This document shows, piece by piece, positions 16,395-24,522 of a stretch of DNA of 42,325 bases. Position 1 is the stretch's first letter, and the number at the start of each line of letters is the position of its first letter. The translations under genes and the position numbers were made by a program. This stretch comes from Colwellia sp. (lineage in GTDB: Bacteria > Pseudomonadota > Gammaproteobacteria > Enterobacterales > Alteromonadaceae): positions 1-42,325 of the forward strand of contig NZ_JABSOV010000020.1 in NCBI RefSeq assembly GCF_013215345.1, in the 5' to 3' direction. Below the pieces are notes generated by a model. It was not told the DNA's origin. It made no database searches and saw only the letters and a program-made list of their open reading frames with translations.

Positions 16395-17762
16395 TTATTT
16401 AACTGTTATAAATCTTGAATAATCGGTATTAATGTTGGCGCCAATTTGCGTTAATAAGTTCATTAAACCTAAGTGAGCTCGGTCAAAGCAGGGCTGTTCG
16501 CTATACATGCCCGATAGAAACTTTACCGCAGTACCACTGACATTATCGGGTTTTCCTGGACACGGTGTTTTAGTGGTAAAGTCGAATGTTTTGCTAACAT
16601 ATGCTTGACCTAACCATTGGCCATAACGCTGTATGTCTGGGAATATTTTAGACTCGAAGGTATTAAAATCAACACTGTGGTCTATAAATTTTAGCGCTTG
16701 ATAACTGGCAAACAGTGCGGATTTATTTTTGTTAAAAATATAACTATCAACAATTTTTGGCATCATAGCGGTAAAGCCATCAACAAAGTCATCACTTAAG
16801 TTACGTACGCAGCCAAAGTCTAAAACGCCGAGTTGTTCATCGGTTAATACTAAGAAGTTACCCGGGTGAGGGTCTGCGTGTATTTTTTTCAGTGTTAAGG
16901 CGCTATACCAAAAAAAATCAAATAGCTTTTGCCCTAATTCATTCCTCTGTTGCTGACTTGGCTGGTTTTCTAGCCATTTATCTATGTGTTGCCCGGTTAA
17001 CATTTCCATTGATAATACTCTCGCCGAAGATAGCGCGTGTTTAACCTTTGGAATAACAATGCCGTTTAGCTTCATATGGTGCTGAAACCAAGTTAGGTTA
17101 TTGGCTTCAATCTCATAGTTTATCTCTTCAGATAGTCTATTTTTAATTTCGGCCAATATAAGTGTGAACACTTGTTGTTTTGGCATTTTTTTGGTGGTTT
17201 TAGCTAATAACCAAAACAGTTTTTCTAGCATTTTTAGGTCGCTGTCTATGGTTGCGCCTATGCCGGGATATTGAACTTTTACGGCTAATACTTCATCGTT
17301 AAACGACAACGCTCGATGAACTTGACCTATGCTTGCCGCTGAAAAAGCCTGACTATCAAATTCTTTAAAGAGCTGTTTGGGCGTATTGCCTAGCTCTTGA
17401 ACCATTTGTTTTCTAACCAGCGCTCTATTTATAGGGGGTACTTCATGACAAGCTGACTTTAGTTTGTTACGAATGGTTTCTGGCAGAATGTCGGTTTCCA
17501 TACTTAATAGCTGAGATAACTTAATTGCTGTGCCTCTAAGCTGACTTAATACGGTAAAAACGAGCTCTCCTATTTGCTCTTCATGTTGCTGCTGAGATTG
17601 CTCATTACTTTTAGCTGGTGAATTTTTAGCGTCAGTGCTTTTAGCTGAAAATGCTTTTCGTACTTTATAACCAGCGTGTTTTAAGCCTATTTTTGCTACC
17701 GCTGCGCCGGTAATAGCACTACGTGATAACTTTGAGGTAGGTACTTTTTTTGAAGTAAGCAT
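16395..17762 (-). CDS. ABC1/AarF/UbiB-family atypical kinase
   Basis: The 455-residue protein has the ABC1 kinase-like features: a KxGQ-like segment (GTAIKLSQLLSME), the Ala-rich ASIGQVHRA loop, VLAVKVQYPGIG with the invariant Lys, the catalytic loop HADPHPGNFL near 297 and LDFGCVRNL near 315. Relatives bind ATP and support ubiquinone or lipid metabolism (UbiB). The KxGQ motif reads KLSQ here. I place the start at the ATG at 17762, just after the previous stop at 17765, because the longer frame would overlap the DUF6463 gene by about 90 bases. The operon context (TetR, two small membrane proteins) differs from ubiB, so it is probably a paralogue with another role. Confidence 0.85.
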   Translation of the reverse strand: MLTSKKVPTSKLSRSAITGAAVAKIGLKHAGYKVRKAFSAKSTDAKNSPAKSNEQSQQQHEEQIGELVFTVLSQLRGTAIKLSQLLSMETDILPETIRNKLKSACHEVPPINRALVRKQMVQELGNTPKQLFKEFDSQAFSAASIGQVHRALSFNDEVLAVKVQYPGIGATIDSDLKMLEKLFWLLAKTTKKMPKQQVFTLILAEIKNRLSEEINYEIEANNLTWFQHHMKLNGIVIPKVKHALSSARVLSMEMLTGQHIDKWLENQPSQQQRNELGQKLFDFFWYSALTLKKIHADPHPGNFLVLTDEQLGVLDFGCVRNLSDDFVDGFTAMMPKIVDSYIFNKNKSALFASYQALKFIDHSVDFNTFESKIFPDIQRYGQWLGQAYVSKTFDFTTKTPCPGKPDNVSGTAVKFLSGMYSEQPCFDRAHLGLMNLLTQIGANINTDYSRFITVK

Positions 17763-17764
17763 AA

Positions 17765-18151
17765 CTAAGCCGCTGCGGTTTGGTTTTTGTTTTGATTCTG
17801 TTTTTTTCTGTGTTGCATTATCAAACTTATTAATGGCGGAAACATAAGCCAAAAACCGGATTCAGGCATGATGGTAATACCAACAAGGGTTAACAATAAA
17901 AGGTTGAGTGATACTGAAAGTGGTACTAGGTGGTTATTTACTGAATCAAAATGTTTTATTAATAATCCTGTAATGAAGAGTACTTGCCCGAATAAGAAAA
18001 ACCATACTGCTGCCGCTGAGCGGTCAGTGGTTAAGCTATTAATAATGCCGTTATCATACAGTGAGCTATATTCAGCTGCGAACATAATAACTGCAAATAA
18101 CGTGTGACATGCTGATACCGCGATAATCCAATTACCTTGCCAATTTTTCAT
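17765..18151 (-). CDS. DUF6463-like four-helix membrane protein
   Basis: The 128-residue product has four membrane helices. The opening NWQGNWIIAVSACHTLFAV, the middle AAAVWFFLFGQVLFITGLL and the closing MPESGFWLMFPP match what I recall of DUF6463 proteins. The tail is rich in Gln, Asn and Lys. AAGGA lies eight bases before its ATG. It sits between the TetR gene (47-base gap) and the ABC1 kinase (2-base gap), so it is very likely co-transcribed. Function unknown. Confidence 0.75.
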   Translation of the reverse strand: MKNWQGNWIIAVSACHTLFAVIMFAAEYSSLYDNGIINSLTTDRSAAAVWFFLFGQVLFITGLLIKHFDSVNNHLVPLSVSLNLLLLTLVGITIMPESGFWLMFPPLISLIMQHRKKQNQNKNQTAAA

Positions 18152-18198
18152 AATATATCCTTATTAAATTGTTAAATAGAGTGAACCCTGATTAGCGT

Positions 18199-18918
18199 TT
18201 ACAGCCCAAATGATTTATTCATGACTAATTTATTTAAGAAACCGCTGCCCATAAAGCGGAATAGGTGTGCTTTTACAAAAAAGCTAACCAGATCAGTTGC
18301 TTTAGAGACAATGCCGCTTCTTAATATTTCTACGCCAAGGTTGAGCGACATATCTACCATTTGTGTGGTATTGCTGAATTCTTCTGAGTCATCGTTAACC
18401 CAATACAAAAGTACTGCTAATAAGTAGTCATTAGCGAGTTTTGCTGTGGCATCGGTAAAAGGGGATTGAGCAATTTCGCCTGCTTGCTCTGCTTCGTTAA
18501 GTAAGTTACGAATAAGATCAACAAACTCTTCTCTTACGGGGGCAACGTCTTTAAATAAAATGCTCGGTGATTGCATTATCATGTTGATGCTATCGCAGAC
18601 AAACTCTCGGTTGGGCAAGAAGTTATTCAAGTAGATATCGATGAGTAACTGCAGTTTTTCTTGTAAAGAGTACTCAGATAGATCGTCTTCAGCTAAAAAC
18701 TGCTGAGTTGTTTCTGTGGCTATTAAGCCGTAATAGCCGTAAATCAGTTTGTCTTTATTGGCGAAGTATTTATAGATAGTTGCATCACCAATGCCAGCTT
18801 CTCTGGCGATTTGCTTCATACTGGTGGCTTCAAAGCCATTTTCACTAAATAGATCAACTGCTGTGTTGATTATTTTTAGTCTGATCTCTGCTTGCTGTTG
18901 CTTAGATAATCTCGCCAT
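18199..18918 (-). CDS. TetR-family transcriptional regulator
   Basis: A 239-residue protein with an N-terminal TetR helix-turn-helix (DLFSENGFEATSMKQIARE, then GIGDATIYKYFANKDKL) and a longer-than-usual ligand domain. The C-terminal tail after about residue 205 is hydrophobic (VSFFVKAHLFRFMGSGFLNKLV). It is first in the same direction as the DUF6463 and kinase genes, and probably represses its own operon. Ligand unknown. Confidence 0.85.
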   Translation of the reverse strand: MARLSKQQQAEIRLKIINTAVDLFSENGFEATSMKQIAREAGIGDATIYKYFANKDKLIYGYYGLIATETTQQFLAEDDLSEYSLQEKLQLLIDIYLNNFLPNREFVCDSINMIMQSPSILFKDVAPVREEFVDLIRNLLNEAEQAGEIAQSPFTDATAKLANDYLLAVLLYWVNDDSEEFSNTTQMVDMSLNLGVEILRSGIVSKATDLVSFFVKAHLFRFMGSGFLNKLVMNKSFGL

Positions 18919-18930
18919 AAGACACTCTCT

Positions 18931-18944
18931 ATCGTTTAATCGAT
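18931..18944. promoter_or_regulatory. Candidate TetR operator
   Basis: ATCG-N6-CGAT lies 13 bases upstream of the TetR start. A wider inverted pair, CTCTATC (from 18927) and GATAGAG (from 18963), overlaps it. Position suits autoregulation; the symmetry is modest. Confidence 0.35.
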
Positions 18945-19066
18945 TGTTTTAAGTGTTTATATGATAGAGCGTATCGTTATTTATTCCAAGTATTGATTTA
19001 CTTTAATCTGCTATTTTAAATTTATACTGATTTTATGTTATTTTTTGCTGCATACAAGCTGACTTC

Positions 19067-19188
19067 TGGATTCCCGATCAGCCATTTCGGGAATGACGGT
19101 GTGCGACACTTCGGGAATGATGGCTGATGAGTTTATGCACAACAACCACAACTTAGTCGTCATCTTCGAGTGTCTGATCGAAGATCCA
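19067..19188. repeat. Inverted pair of REP-like hairpins
   Basis: Unit 1 (19067-19098) begins TGGATTCCCGATCAG and ends TCGGGAATGACG. Unit 2 is the reverse complement of 19158-19188, beginning TGGATCTTCGATCAG and ending TCGAAGATGACG. Each folds into an 8-bp hairpin (ATTCCCGA/TCGGGAAT and ATCTTCGA/TCGAAGAT). A partial third copy, TCGGGAATGATGG, lies at 19111-19123. Three stem pairs differ between units yet remain paired. Confidence 0.7.
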
Positions 19189-19242
19189 TGTTTTTTCAAT
19201 AAAGGAAAAAAAGAAAAGGGGACAGCCATACATTGGCTAATA

Positions 19243-19258
19243 ATTAACATGGACAGTT
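19243..19258. repeat. RAYT left-end-like motif
   Basis: ATTAACATGGACAGTT differs at only a few positions from the left end of the element at 14679 (ATTAACGAGGACAGTC). It may be the scar of another copy. Confidence 0.4.
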
Positions 19259-19341
19259 GGTTTACTATTAGTTTTATTCAATAACCGTTATATATGTTAG
19301 AATTTAACAATATTATTATTTAAAATTATTAGGCGTATTTC

Positions 19342-19713
19342 ATGTCTGAACACTCAATTTTCGACATTTGTGTTGAACCTATAGAACTTTGTAAATTAAT
19401 CAAAATTGCCAAAATGGTTGGCGGTGACGGCGAAGCTAAAACCATGATCACTGAAGGTAAGGTTCTAGTAAATAATGAAGTTTCAGTTCAAAAGCGTAAA
19501 AAAATTCGCCACGGCGATATTATCGAATATAACGGTCAAATTATTGAGGTCGCTTATAATCCCAGCAAAAAATCAGCAGAGTTTATTAGTACAGTAGTTT
19601 CAGTCAGTAAAAAATCAAAAAAGAAAAAAATAGCTTACAACAAAGCTAAAAGTAAAGCGCGGGCACTTTCATCAAAAAAGGTTACTGAACCATCAATCGA
19701 ACGCTCGAAATAA
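19342..19713 (+). CDS. S4-domain RNA-binding protein (YbcJ-like) with basic tail
   Basis: Residues about 13-75 form an S4 RNA-binding domain resembling E. coli YbcJ: ELCKLIKIAKMVGGDGEAK, then ITEGKVLVNNEV and KRKKIRHGDII. YbcJ is only about 70 residues; this protein adds a roughly 45-residue tail very rich in Lys and Ser (KKSKKKKIAYNKAKSKARAL), which should strengthen nucleic-acid binding. Likely a cytoplasmic RNA- or ribosome-associated protein. Monocistronic. Confidence 0.8.
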   Translation: MSEHSIFDICVEPIELCKLIKIAKMVGGDGEAKTMITEGKVLVNNEVSVQKRKKIRHGDIIEYNGQIIEVAYNPSKKSAEFISTVVSVSKKSKKKKIAYNKAKSKARALSSKKVTEPSIERSK

Positions 19714-19778
19714 AGTCTATTTCACTTTAATTATTCGTTTTTTATTCGTTAAGTTTTACAGTAATTTAAAGTTAATCG

Positions 19779-19798
19779 CGGGGGAATTCTTTTCCCCG
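19779..19798 (+). terminator. Hairpin downstream of the S4 gene
   Basis: CGGGG and CCCCG pair around an A/T loop about 65 bases after the stop. The following T-tract is short, so this is a probable but weak terminator. Confidence 0.5.
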
Positions 19799-19873
19799 TT
19801 TACTCTGACCTTATTTGTTTTCCGTTCTCTTATAACTGCATTTCTCTTTATTGAAAACCGAAAACCTAACAGT

Positions 19874-19908
19874 AAAAAGCTAGCCACTATTAGGTGAGAG
19901 TAGCTTTT
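19874..19908 (-). terminator. Hairpin downstream of the alanine symporter
   Basis: AAAAGCTA and TAGCTTTT are complementary around an 18-base loop, with T-rich sequence on the minus strand after the stem. It lies about 50 bases past the minus-strand stop at 19959. Confidence 0.5.
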
Positions 19909-19958
19909 ATTTTAGCTGCTGTTATTCGGCACTGTTATTAGTGACTAGCGCTAACGAG

Positions 19959-21371
19959 TTACTGCCAAATACCAGGTTCAGTCTTACCCTTTAATTCGGG
20001 AAAATCATCTGCAACAAAATTTGGTTCAATACCTGCCTTGCGCTGTGCTTTGTAGTGCTTAATTACCTTTATGGCAATATTTGATAGCAGTAACAACGCG
20101 ATGAGGTTTACTAAGGCCATCAGCCCCATAGAAGCATCCGCAAGCGCCCAAACAACATCGATTTTTGCTACGGCGCCAAACATCACCATGGCCACGACAC
20201 ACAAACGAAACAGGGGTAAATATTTGCGCTTGTTGTTGGCTAGGAACAAAATATTGGTTTCCGCATAACTGTAATTTGCAATAATGGAAGTGAAGCAAAA
20301 TAGGATTATTGAACCGGCGATGAATGCACCACCCCAAGCGCCAACGTGAAAGTCTAAGGCGGCAATGGTGATAGCAATACCATCGGCATTACTACCGGTA
20401 TCACCCGCAAGCAGAATTATCGCGGCTGTTGCAGTACAAATGACTAAGGTGTCGACAAAAACGCCAAACATTTGAATGAAACCCTGTGAAGCAGGATGAT
20501 TTGGATTAGGTGTCGCACTTGCTGCTATATTTGCTGCGCTACCCATGCCGGCTTCGTTAGAGAATAAACCACGAGCTATGCCCGCTTTCATTGCTTGGGC
20601 AATGGCAAAAGCAACAGCGCCGCTTGCTGCTTCTTGCCAACCAAAGGCACTTTTGATGATTAAGCTAAATACAGCGGGTAATTTTTCAATATTCATCAAG
20701 ACGACGATAAAGGCTACAAGTAAATACGCCAAGGCCATAATAGGTACTAAAACCTCAGACACTTTAGCAACTTTCTTGATGCCACCCATGATCACTAAAC
20801 CACTGGCTATCGAGATGACAATGCCAACCAGTGTGGCATCAAAGTCAAACACCGCACTCATAGCACCGGTAATGGTATTGGCTTGTACTGCATTAAATAC
20901 TAGGCCAAAGGCAATAATTAGTAGTACGGCGAACAACATGCCCATCCACTTTTTCCCTAAGCCTTTATGCATGTAATAAGAGGGGCCACCACGAAATTGT
21001 CCTTCTTCATCTTTTACTTTATAGACTTGAGCAAGGGTTGATTCGATCATTGATGTTGCCATGCCTAAGAAGGCAATAAGCCACATCCAAAAAATGGCAC
21101 CGGGGCCACCTGTGGTTAATGCGACGGCAACACCCGCCATATTACCTGCGCCAACACGGGCAGCCATACTGGTACAAAATACTTGGAATGAAGATAAGCC
21201 GTCTTTAGCGCCATGACGACTGATTTTCATCAGGCTCATTGCATGACCAAGGTGAGATATTTGAATAAAACCTAAACGTAGGGTGAAAAAGATACCTGCA
21301 CCGACTAATCCGTAGATAAGTACCGTATCCCATAAAAGCGAATTAATTAAATTGATTAGTGTTTCTAACAT
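19959..21371 (-). CDS. Alanine or glycine:cation symporter (AGCS family)
   Basis: The 470-residue membrane protein has about eleven helices and the AGCS signatures: SSFQVFCTSMAARVGAGNMAGVA, GGPGAIFWMWL, FRGGPSYYMHKGLG and the late GIARGLFSNEAGMGSAANIAA. It imports small neutral amino acids (alanine or glycine) with Na+ across the inner membrane; which one cannot be read here. Monocistronic. Upstream, two 11-bp direct copies (TAGCCACTATA at 21436, TAGCCGCTATA at 21454) 18 bp apart could be a regulator site. Confidence 0.93.
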   Translation of the reverse strand: MLETLINLINSLLWDTVLIYGLVGAGIFFTLRLGFIQISHLGHAMSLMKISRHGAKDGLSSFQVFCTSMAARVGAGNMAGVAVALTTGGPGAIFWMWLIAFLGMATSMIESTLAQVYKVKDEEGQFRGGPSYYMHKGLGKKWMGMLFAVLLIIAFGLVFNAVQANTITGAMSAVFDFDATLVGIVISIASGLVIMGGIKKVAKVSEVLVPIMALAYLLVAFIVVLMNIEKLPAVFSLIIKSAFGWQEAASGAVAFAIAQAMKAGIARGLFSNEAGMGSAANIAASATPNPNHPASQGFIQMFGVFVDTLVICTATAAIILLAGDTGSNADGIAITIAALDFHVGAWGGAFIAGSIILFCFTSIIANYSYAETNILFLANNKRKYLPLFRLCVVAMVMFGAVAKIDVVWALADASMGLMALVNLIALLLLSNIAIKVIKHYKAQRKAGIEPNFVADDFPELKGKTEPGIWQ

Positions 21372-21435
21372 AGACTGCTCATATTTCAGGTGAATAATTG
21401 GCGTGAATTAATAATAACTCAGGGCTTTGCTAATA

Positions 21436-21464
21436 TAGCCACTATATCGAATGTAGCCGCTATA
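21436..21464. promoter_or_regulatory. Direct repeats upstream of the alanine symporter
   Basis: TAGCCACTATA and TAGCCGCTATA, one mismatch, start-to-start distance 18 bp, about 65-90 bases before the symporter start. The spacing is near two helical turns, so a dimeric or cooperative regulator is possible. Confidence 0.3.
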
Positions 21465-21597
21465 GCTGGTGTCGCAGGTAATACCGCTGAGTCAGGGCCA
21501 AAATTTTTCGCAACTCTACGCTATTATGCCTACTTAGTGTAGTAACACTTTGTCGTTACTATTTAGATTCGCTCATTACATCAGCTAATTTTGGGGG

Positions 21598-21627
21598 AGG
21601 GCTTTGTAAGCTAGCAGTCAAAGCCCT
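21598..21627 (-). terminator. Hairpin downstream of gsk
   Basis: AGGGCTTTG and CAAAGCCCT form a perfect 9-bp stem with a 12-base loop just after the gsk stop on the minus strand. No clear T-tract follows, so it may be an RNA-stabilising hairpin rather than a terminator. Confidence 0.45.
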
Positions 21628-21649
21628 TACTGAAAGGGTAAATGTTTGG

Positions 21650-22969
21650 CTATAACGCCCAGTATGCATGCTCTAGGCTATCTTCTCGCTCAGGTAAACC
21701 GCGTGATAATCGAGGTGAGTGCTGAACCAATACTTCAAAGCTTACACGGTTAGCATATTTGCTGATTTGTGATAACGATGAGTAAGTCATTGCTGGCTGG
21801 GAATGTTTACTGGAATCTTGAACATTCATTTTATGATAAACATTTGCGCTTAAGTCATGTAATACAGCGGCAAGGGCAGCATCGCCCGCACCATTGGTAT
21901 TTTTAATATTATCTGGTCCACCCATATATGGCGCAGTGTGGGTATATATTTTTATCGGATTTTCACAATCCTTTAATAACATTGGTCGTGAAAACTCATA
22001 GCGATTAAAATCGGCTATACCACCTGGCAGTAGTGGGTAGTCAGTGACTCTTTTATGTTCGTCATCGACATAACCCGCCATAAATAAACCTTCTGGTCCG
22101 GCAGTACAAATAACTAAATCAACCCAGTCTAAACAAGCGTCAGCTGCTTTTAATGGATCATCAATACCTGTTATTGCCTCAGCTTCATCTTCATTCATGG
22201 CAAGAATATTGACATGATCTTTGACAAACTTTTGCCAAAACTCAGGCTCTTTTTCAATAAGAAACTTGGTACCTAGCGTTAAAACTACTGGCACACCGGC
22301 CTTATTGGCACACTCTACTGCTTTAAAGGTAGCTTGTGTCATGCTATCGCCTTCTTCAGTACGCATTAAATACGAACTAATAACCAAAGCAGCGGCATTA
22401 CTAATTAAGGATTCATCAATCGATTCAGGTTTTAGCTTATTTATCAAACCGGCATTAATGGCGAAGGTTCTTTCACCGCTATCATCAATTAAGGTAAAAC
22501 AACGGCCGATTGGGCCATCTACCGGTTGTAAATAGTTTAAATCAACACGAGAAGAAGTATTGCTGACAAAGCGATATGCGTAGTCGCCCACTTGAATGTT
22601 TTCTGACATCACCCCTAATAACACCGATCTGTCATCGGCAAGCACAGAGTAATTATGCATAGTATTACCTATGGTACCGCCAGCAAACTCATAGTTGATC
22701 AATTGCTCGTTTTTTAAACGTTGGTATAAACGATGCGTAACTTCATCGGGAATTACTTGCGACATACCCCGTTTAAGGGAAAACTCAGTTAAGAACTCAT
22801 CATCAACTTTGGCTTCAATATCAACAAGGATTTGATCAATACCCACAATATAACTGCGCGCTAATTTAGGCTCTGAACTAACTTTATTGGTGAGTGGGGT
22901 CTTATTCTCAACTGGAAAATAATGTTTATGTTGACGACGGCCTGGAAATTTCATTGCGATATTATTCAT
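21650..22969 (-). CDS. gsk: Inosine-guanosine kinase
   Basis: The 439-residue protein is very close to E. coli Gsk (434 residues) over its full length: MKFPGRRQHKHYFPV, VGIDQILVDIEAKVDDEF, FAGGTIGNTMHNYSVLADD, ILAMNEDEAEAITG, the PfkB anion-hole NTNGAGDAALAAVLHD, and SPRLSRGLPEREDSLE. It phosphorylates inosine and guanosine with ATP in purine nucleoside salvage. Relatives usually begin at MKFPG, which would put the start at 22954; no ribosome site distinguishes the two. Monocistronic. Confidence 0.95.
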   Translation of the reverse strand: MNNIAMKFPGRRQHKHYFPVENKTPLTNKVSSEPKLARSYIVGIDQILVDIEAKVDDEFLTEFSLKRGMSQVIPDEVTHRLYQRLKNEQLINYEFAGGTIGNTMHNYSVLADDRSVLLGVMSENIQVGDYAYRFVSNTSSRVDLNYLQPVDGPIGRCFTLIDDSGERTFAINAGLINKLKPESIDESLISNAAALVISSYLMRTEEGDSMTQATFKAVECANKAGVPVVLTLGTKFLIEKEPEFWQKFVKDHVNILAMNEDEAEAITGIDDPLKAADACLDWVDLVICTAGPEGLFMAGYVDDEHKRVTDYPLLPGGIADFNRYEFSRPMLLKDCENPIKIYTHTAPYMGGPDNIKNTNGAGDAALAAVLHDLSANVYHKMNVQDSSKHSQPAMTYSSLSQISKYANRVSFEVLVQHSPRLSRGLPEREDSLEHAYWAL

Positions 22970-23351
22970 GAGTTCGGGAAGGGAAATTATAACTTAACAA
23001 GCTAACCAACTACCAATAAAAACAGCTAAATTTCGATATTACCGCTCAGCTAGGCTAACAAGGCGAAGTTTTAAGCATAACTAAGGAGCAGGTTGGCTTA
23101 GCTCTGGCATGGGTTGCTTAAGTTTCCAGCGGATATTTATTGACTGACTACCTTCGTAAGTTAAACACCTTCACAGAATAATGACTTTTTAGTCAATGTA
23201 CTCTCAATCTAGGCCATCTTAATATGCTTTTTGGGGTAGCGAAGATGTATTTTAGTTGGGTTTTAGCCGCTTGGCACTCAGTATTTTGATAGACAATATG
23301 CTAAGTGAAAAGCGAAATTATACGGCTATATTTACGTCTTATATGAGACGG
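22970..23351. other. Intergenic region, nothing recognised
   Basis: About 380 bases between the gsk start and the repressor stop. It must contain the gsk promoter; I see no gene, strong hairpin or repeat. Confidence 0.5.
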
Positions 23352-24359
23352 TTATGATTTAAAACTGGTCGACTCCCGTTTAACAAGTCTAGGAATGTAT
23401 TTATAGTTAGTTGAATTATTCGCTGCTACTTGTTTGGCTATTAACTCAAGGCCGATGTTGGCGGCTTGCATGGCCATTTCTTCAATAGGATAGTTGAGCG
23501 TAGTCAATTTTGGTCTTGAATAGCTTGAAAGTAAGACATCATCAAAACCGAGTACTGAAATATCTGATGGTACTTTATAACCATTGTCTTCTAGGGTCGA
23601 AATTGCTCCTATTGCCATGGCATCGTTATAAACAAACAAGGCAGAAAAACGCTTGCCTGAGGCCAGTAGTTTTTGCGTAGCCATTTCACCACCTTGCAGG
23701 GTCGGTTCGCCATATTCGATAAGATCTTCTGCAATATCGACTCCAGCTAAGGCTAGTTCGTTTTGAAAGCCTTGTAGGCGGAGTAGCGGATCGTCTATTT
23801 GATGTTTACTGGAAATACAGGCAAAGCTTTGATGATTTAATGCCAGTAGGTGACGCGCGGCGATTTTACCGCCCTCGAGATTATCTAACCAAACACAGCG
23901 CTGTGCTATTTCTTCAATATAACGGTCAATAAGTACTAAGCCAGGGACTTTACTCGCCAATTCAATTAAGACATGGTCCGATAGTTTTTTGCTATGTACC
24001 ACCATCACATCACATCGCCTTTCAATCAATAGATTGATGGCCTGAATTTCTGTTTCTGCACTTACCAATCCGGTACTTAATAATAATTGCCTATTGTTTT
24101 GCCGGGCTACTTGCTCAACACCGTGAGCTAATGAAGCAAAAAAGGGGTCGATTAGCGCGGGAATAACGACACCTAAGATTGTGCTCTTTTGCGTGACTAA
24201 AGCACGTGCATTGGCATTAGGGCTGTAGTTTAAGTCGTTCATGACCTTAGTTACATTCTCAATTGTCTTTTTACTGACTTTAGGGCCATTGTTTAATACG
24301 CGAGAAACGGATGCCACTGAAACACCAGCGAGACGTGCTACGTCTTTTATTGTTGCCAT
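23352..24359 (-). CDS. galR: LacI-family repressor of the gal operon (GalR-like)
   Basis: The 335-residue protein has the LacI helix-turn-helix (TIKDVARLAGVSVASVSRVL), the hinge NYSPNANARALVTQKS, and a periplasmic-binding-protein-like sugar domain (GVVIPALIDPFFASLAHGVE, then VLGFDDVLLSSYSRPKLTT). It is transcribed divergently from galT with two operator-like palindromes between. It most likely represses the gal genes and itself, with galactose as inducer. Identity as GalR rests on position; other LacI-family specificities are possible. Confidence 0.88.
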   Translation of the reverse strand: MATIKDVARLAGVSVASVSRVLNNGPKVSKKTIENVTKVMNDLNYSPNANARALVTQKSTILGVVIPALIDPFFASLAHGVEQVARQNNRQLLLSTGLVSAETEIQAINLLIERRCDVMVVHSKKLSDHVLIELASKVPGLVLIDRYIEEIAQRCVWLDNLEGGKIAARHLLALNHQSFACISSKHQIDDPLLRLQGFQNELALAGVDIAEDLIEYGEPTLQGGEMATQKLLASGKRFSALFVYNDAMAIGAISTLEDNGYKVPSDISVLGFDDVLLSSYSRPKLTTLNYPIEEMAMQAANIGLELIAKQVAANNSTNYKYIPRLVKRESTSFKS

Positions 24360-24360
24360 A

Positions 24361-24374
24361 GGGTAAATGTTTAC
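24361..24374. promoter_or_regulatory. GalR-like operator O2 (repressor-proximal)
   Basis: GGGTAAATGTTTAC repeats the O1 core with one off-centre change and abuts the repressor start codon. Binding here should block repressor transcription or translation. Confidence 0.6.
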
Positions 24375-24465
24375 ATTATTGAGTTTAGTTAAATACCCAG
24401 TGAATATACACTAATCAATGGTCAGCCATCAAGATTAGCCTTATTAAAGTAAGTTCTTGCACAAA

Positions 24466-24487
24466 AAAGGGTAAACGTTTACCCTTT
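24466..24487. promoter_or_regulatory. GalR-like operator O1 (gal promoter)
   Basis: A perfect 22-bp palindrome centred between 24476 and 24477 with core GGGTAAACGTTTACCC and the central CG typical of LacI/GalR sites. It lies 36 bases upstream of the galT start. Confidence 0.85.
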
Positions 24488-24522
24488 GTTTTTTAGTTTA
24501 AATAATTCACCGTAAAAATATT

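Larger units (their letters stand above)
18945..19341. other. Intergenic region with a REP-like repeat cluster
   Basis: Apart from the regulator promoter, the region holds the inverted REP pair at 19067-19188 and a RAYT-like end motif at 19243-19258. No credible gene. Confidence 0.6.

Noticed and set aside
17763-17852. Longer N-terminus for the ABC1 kinase starting at 17852
   Set aside because: It would overlap the DUF6463 gene in another frame and adds a low-complexity Lys/Gln stretch absent from the family; the ATG at 17762 fits the operon spacing.
20545-20976. Plus-strand open frame of 143 codons
   Set aside because: Antisense shadow of the alanine symporter gene; composition follows the opposite strand's codons.
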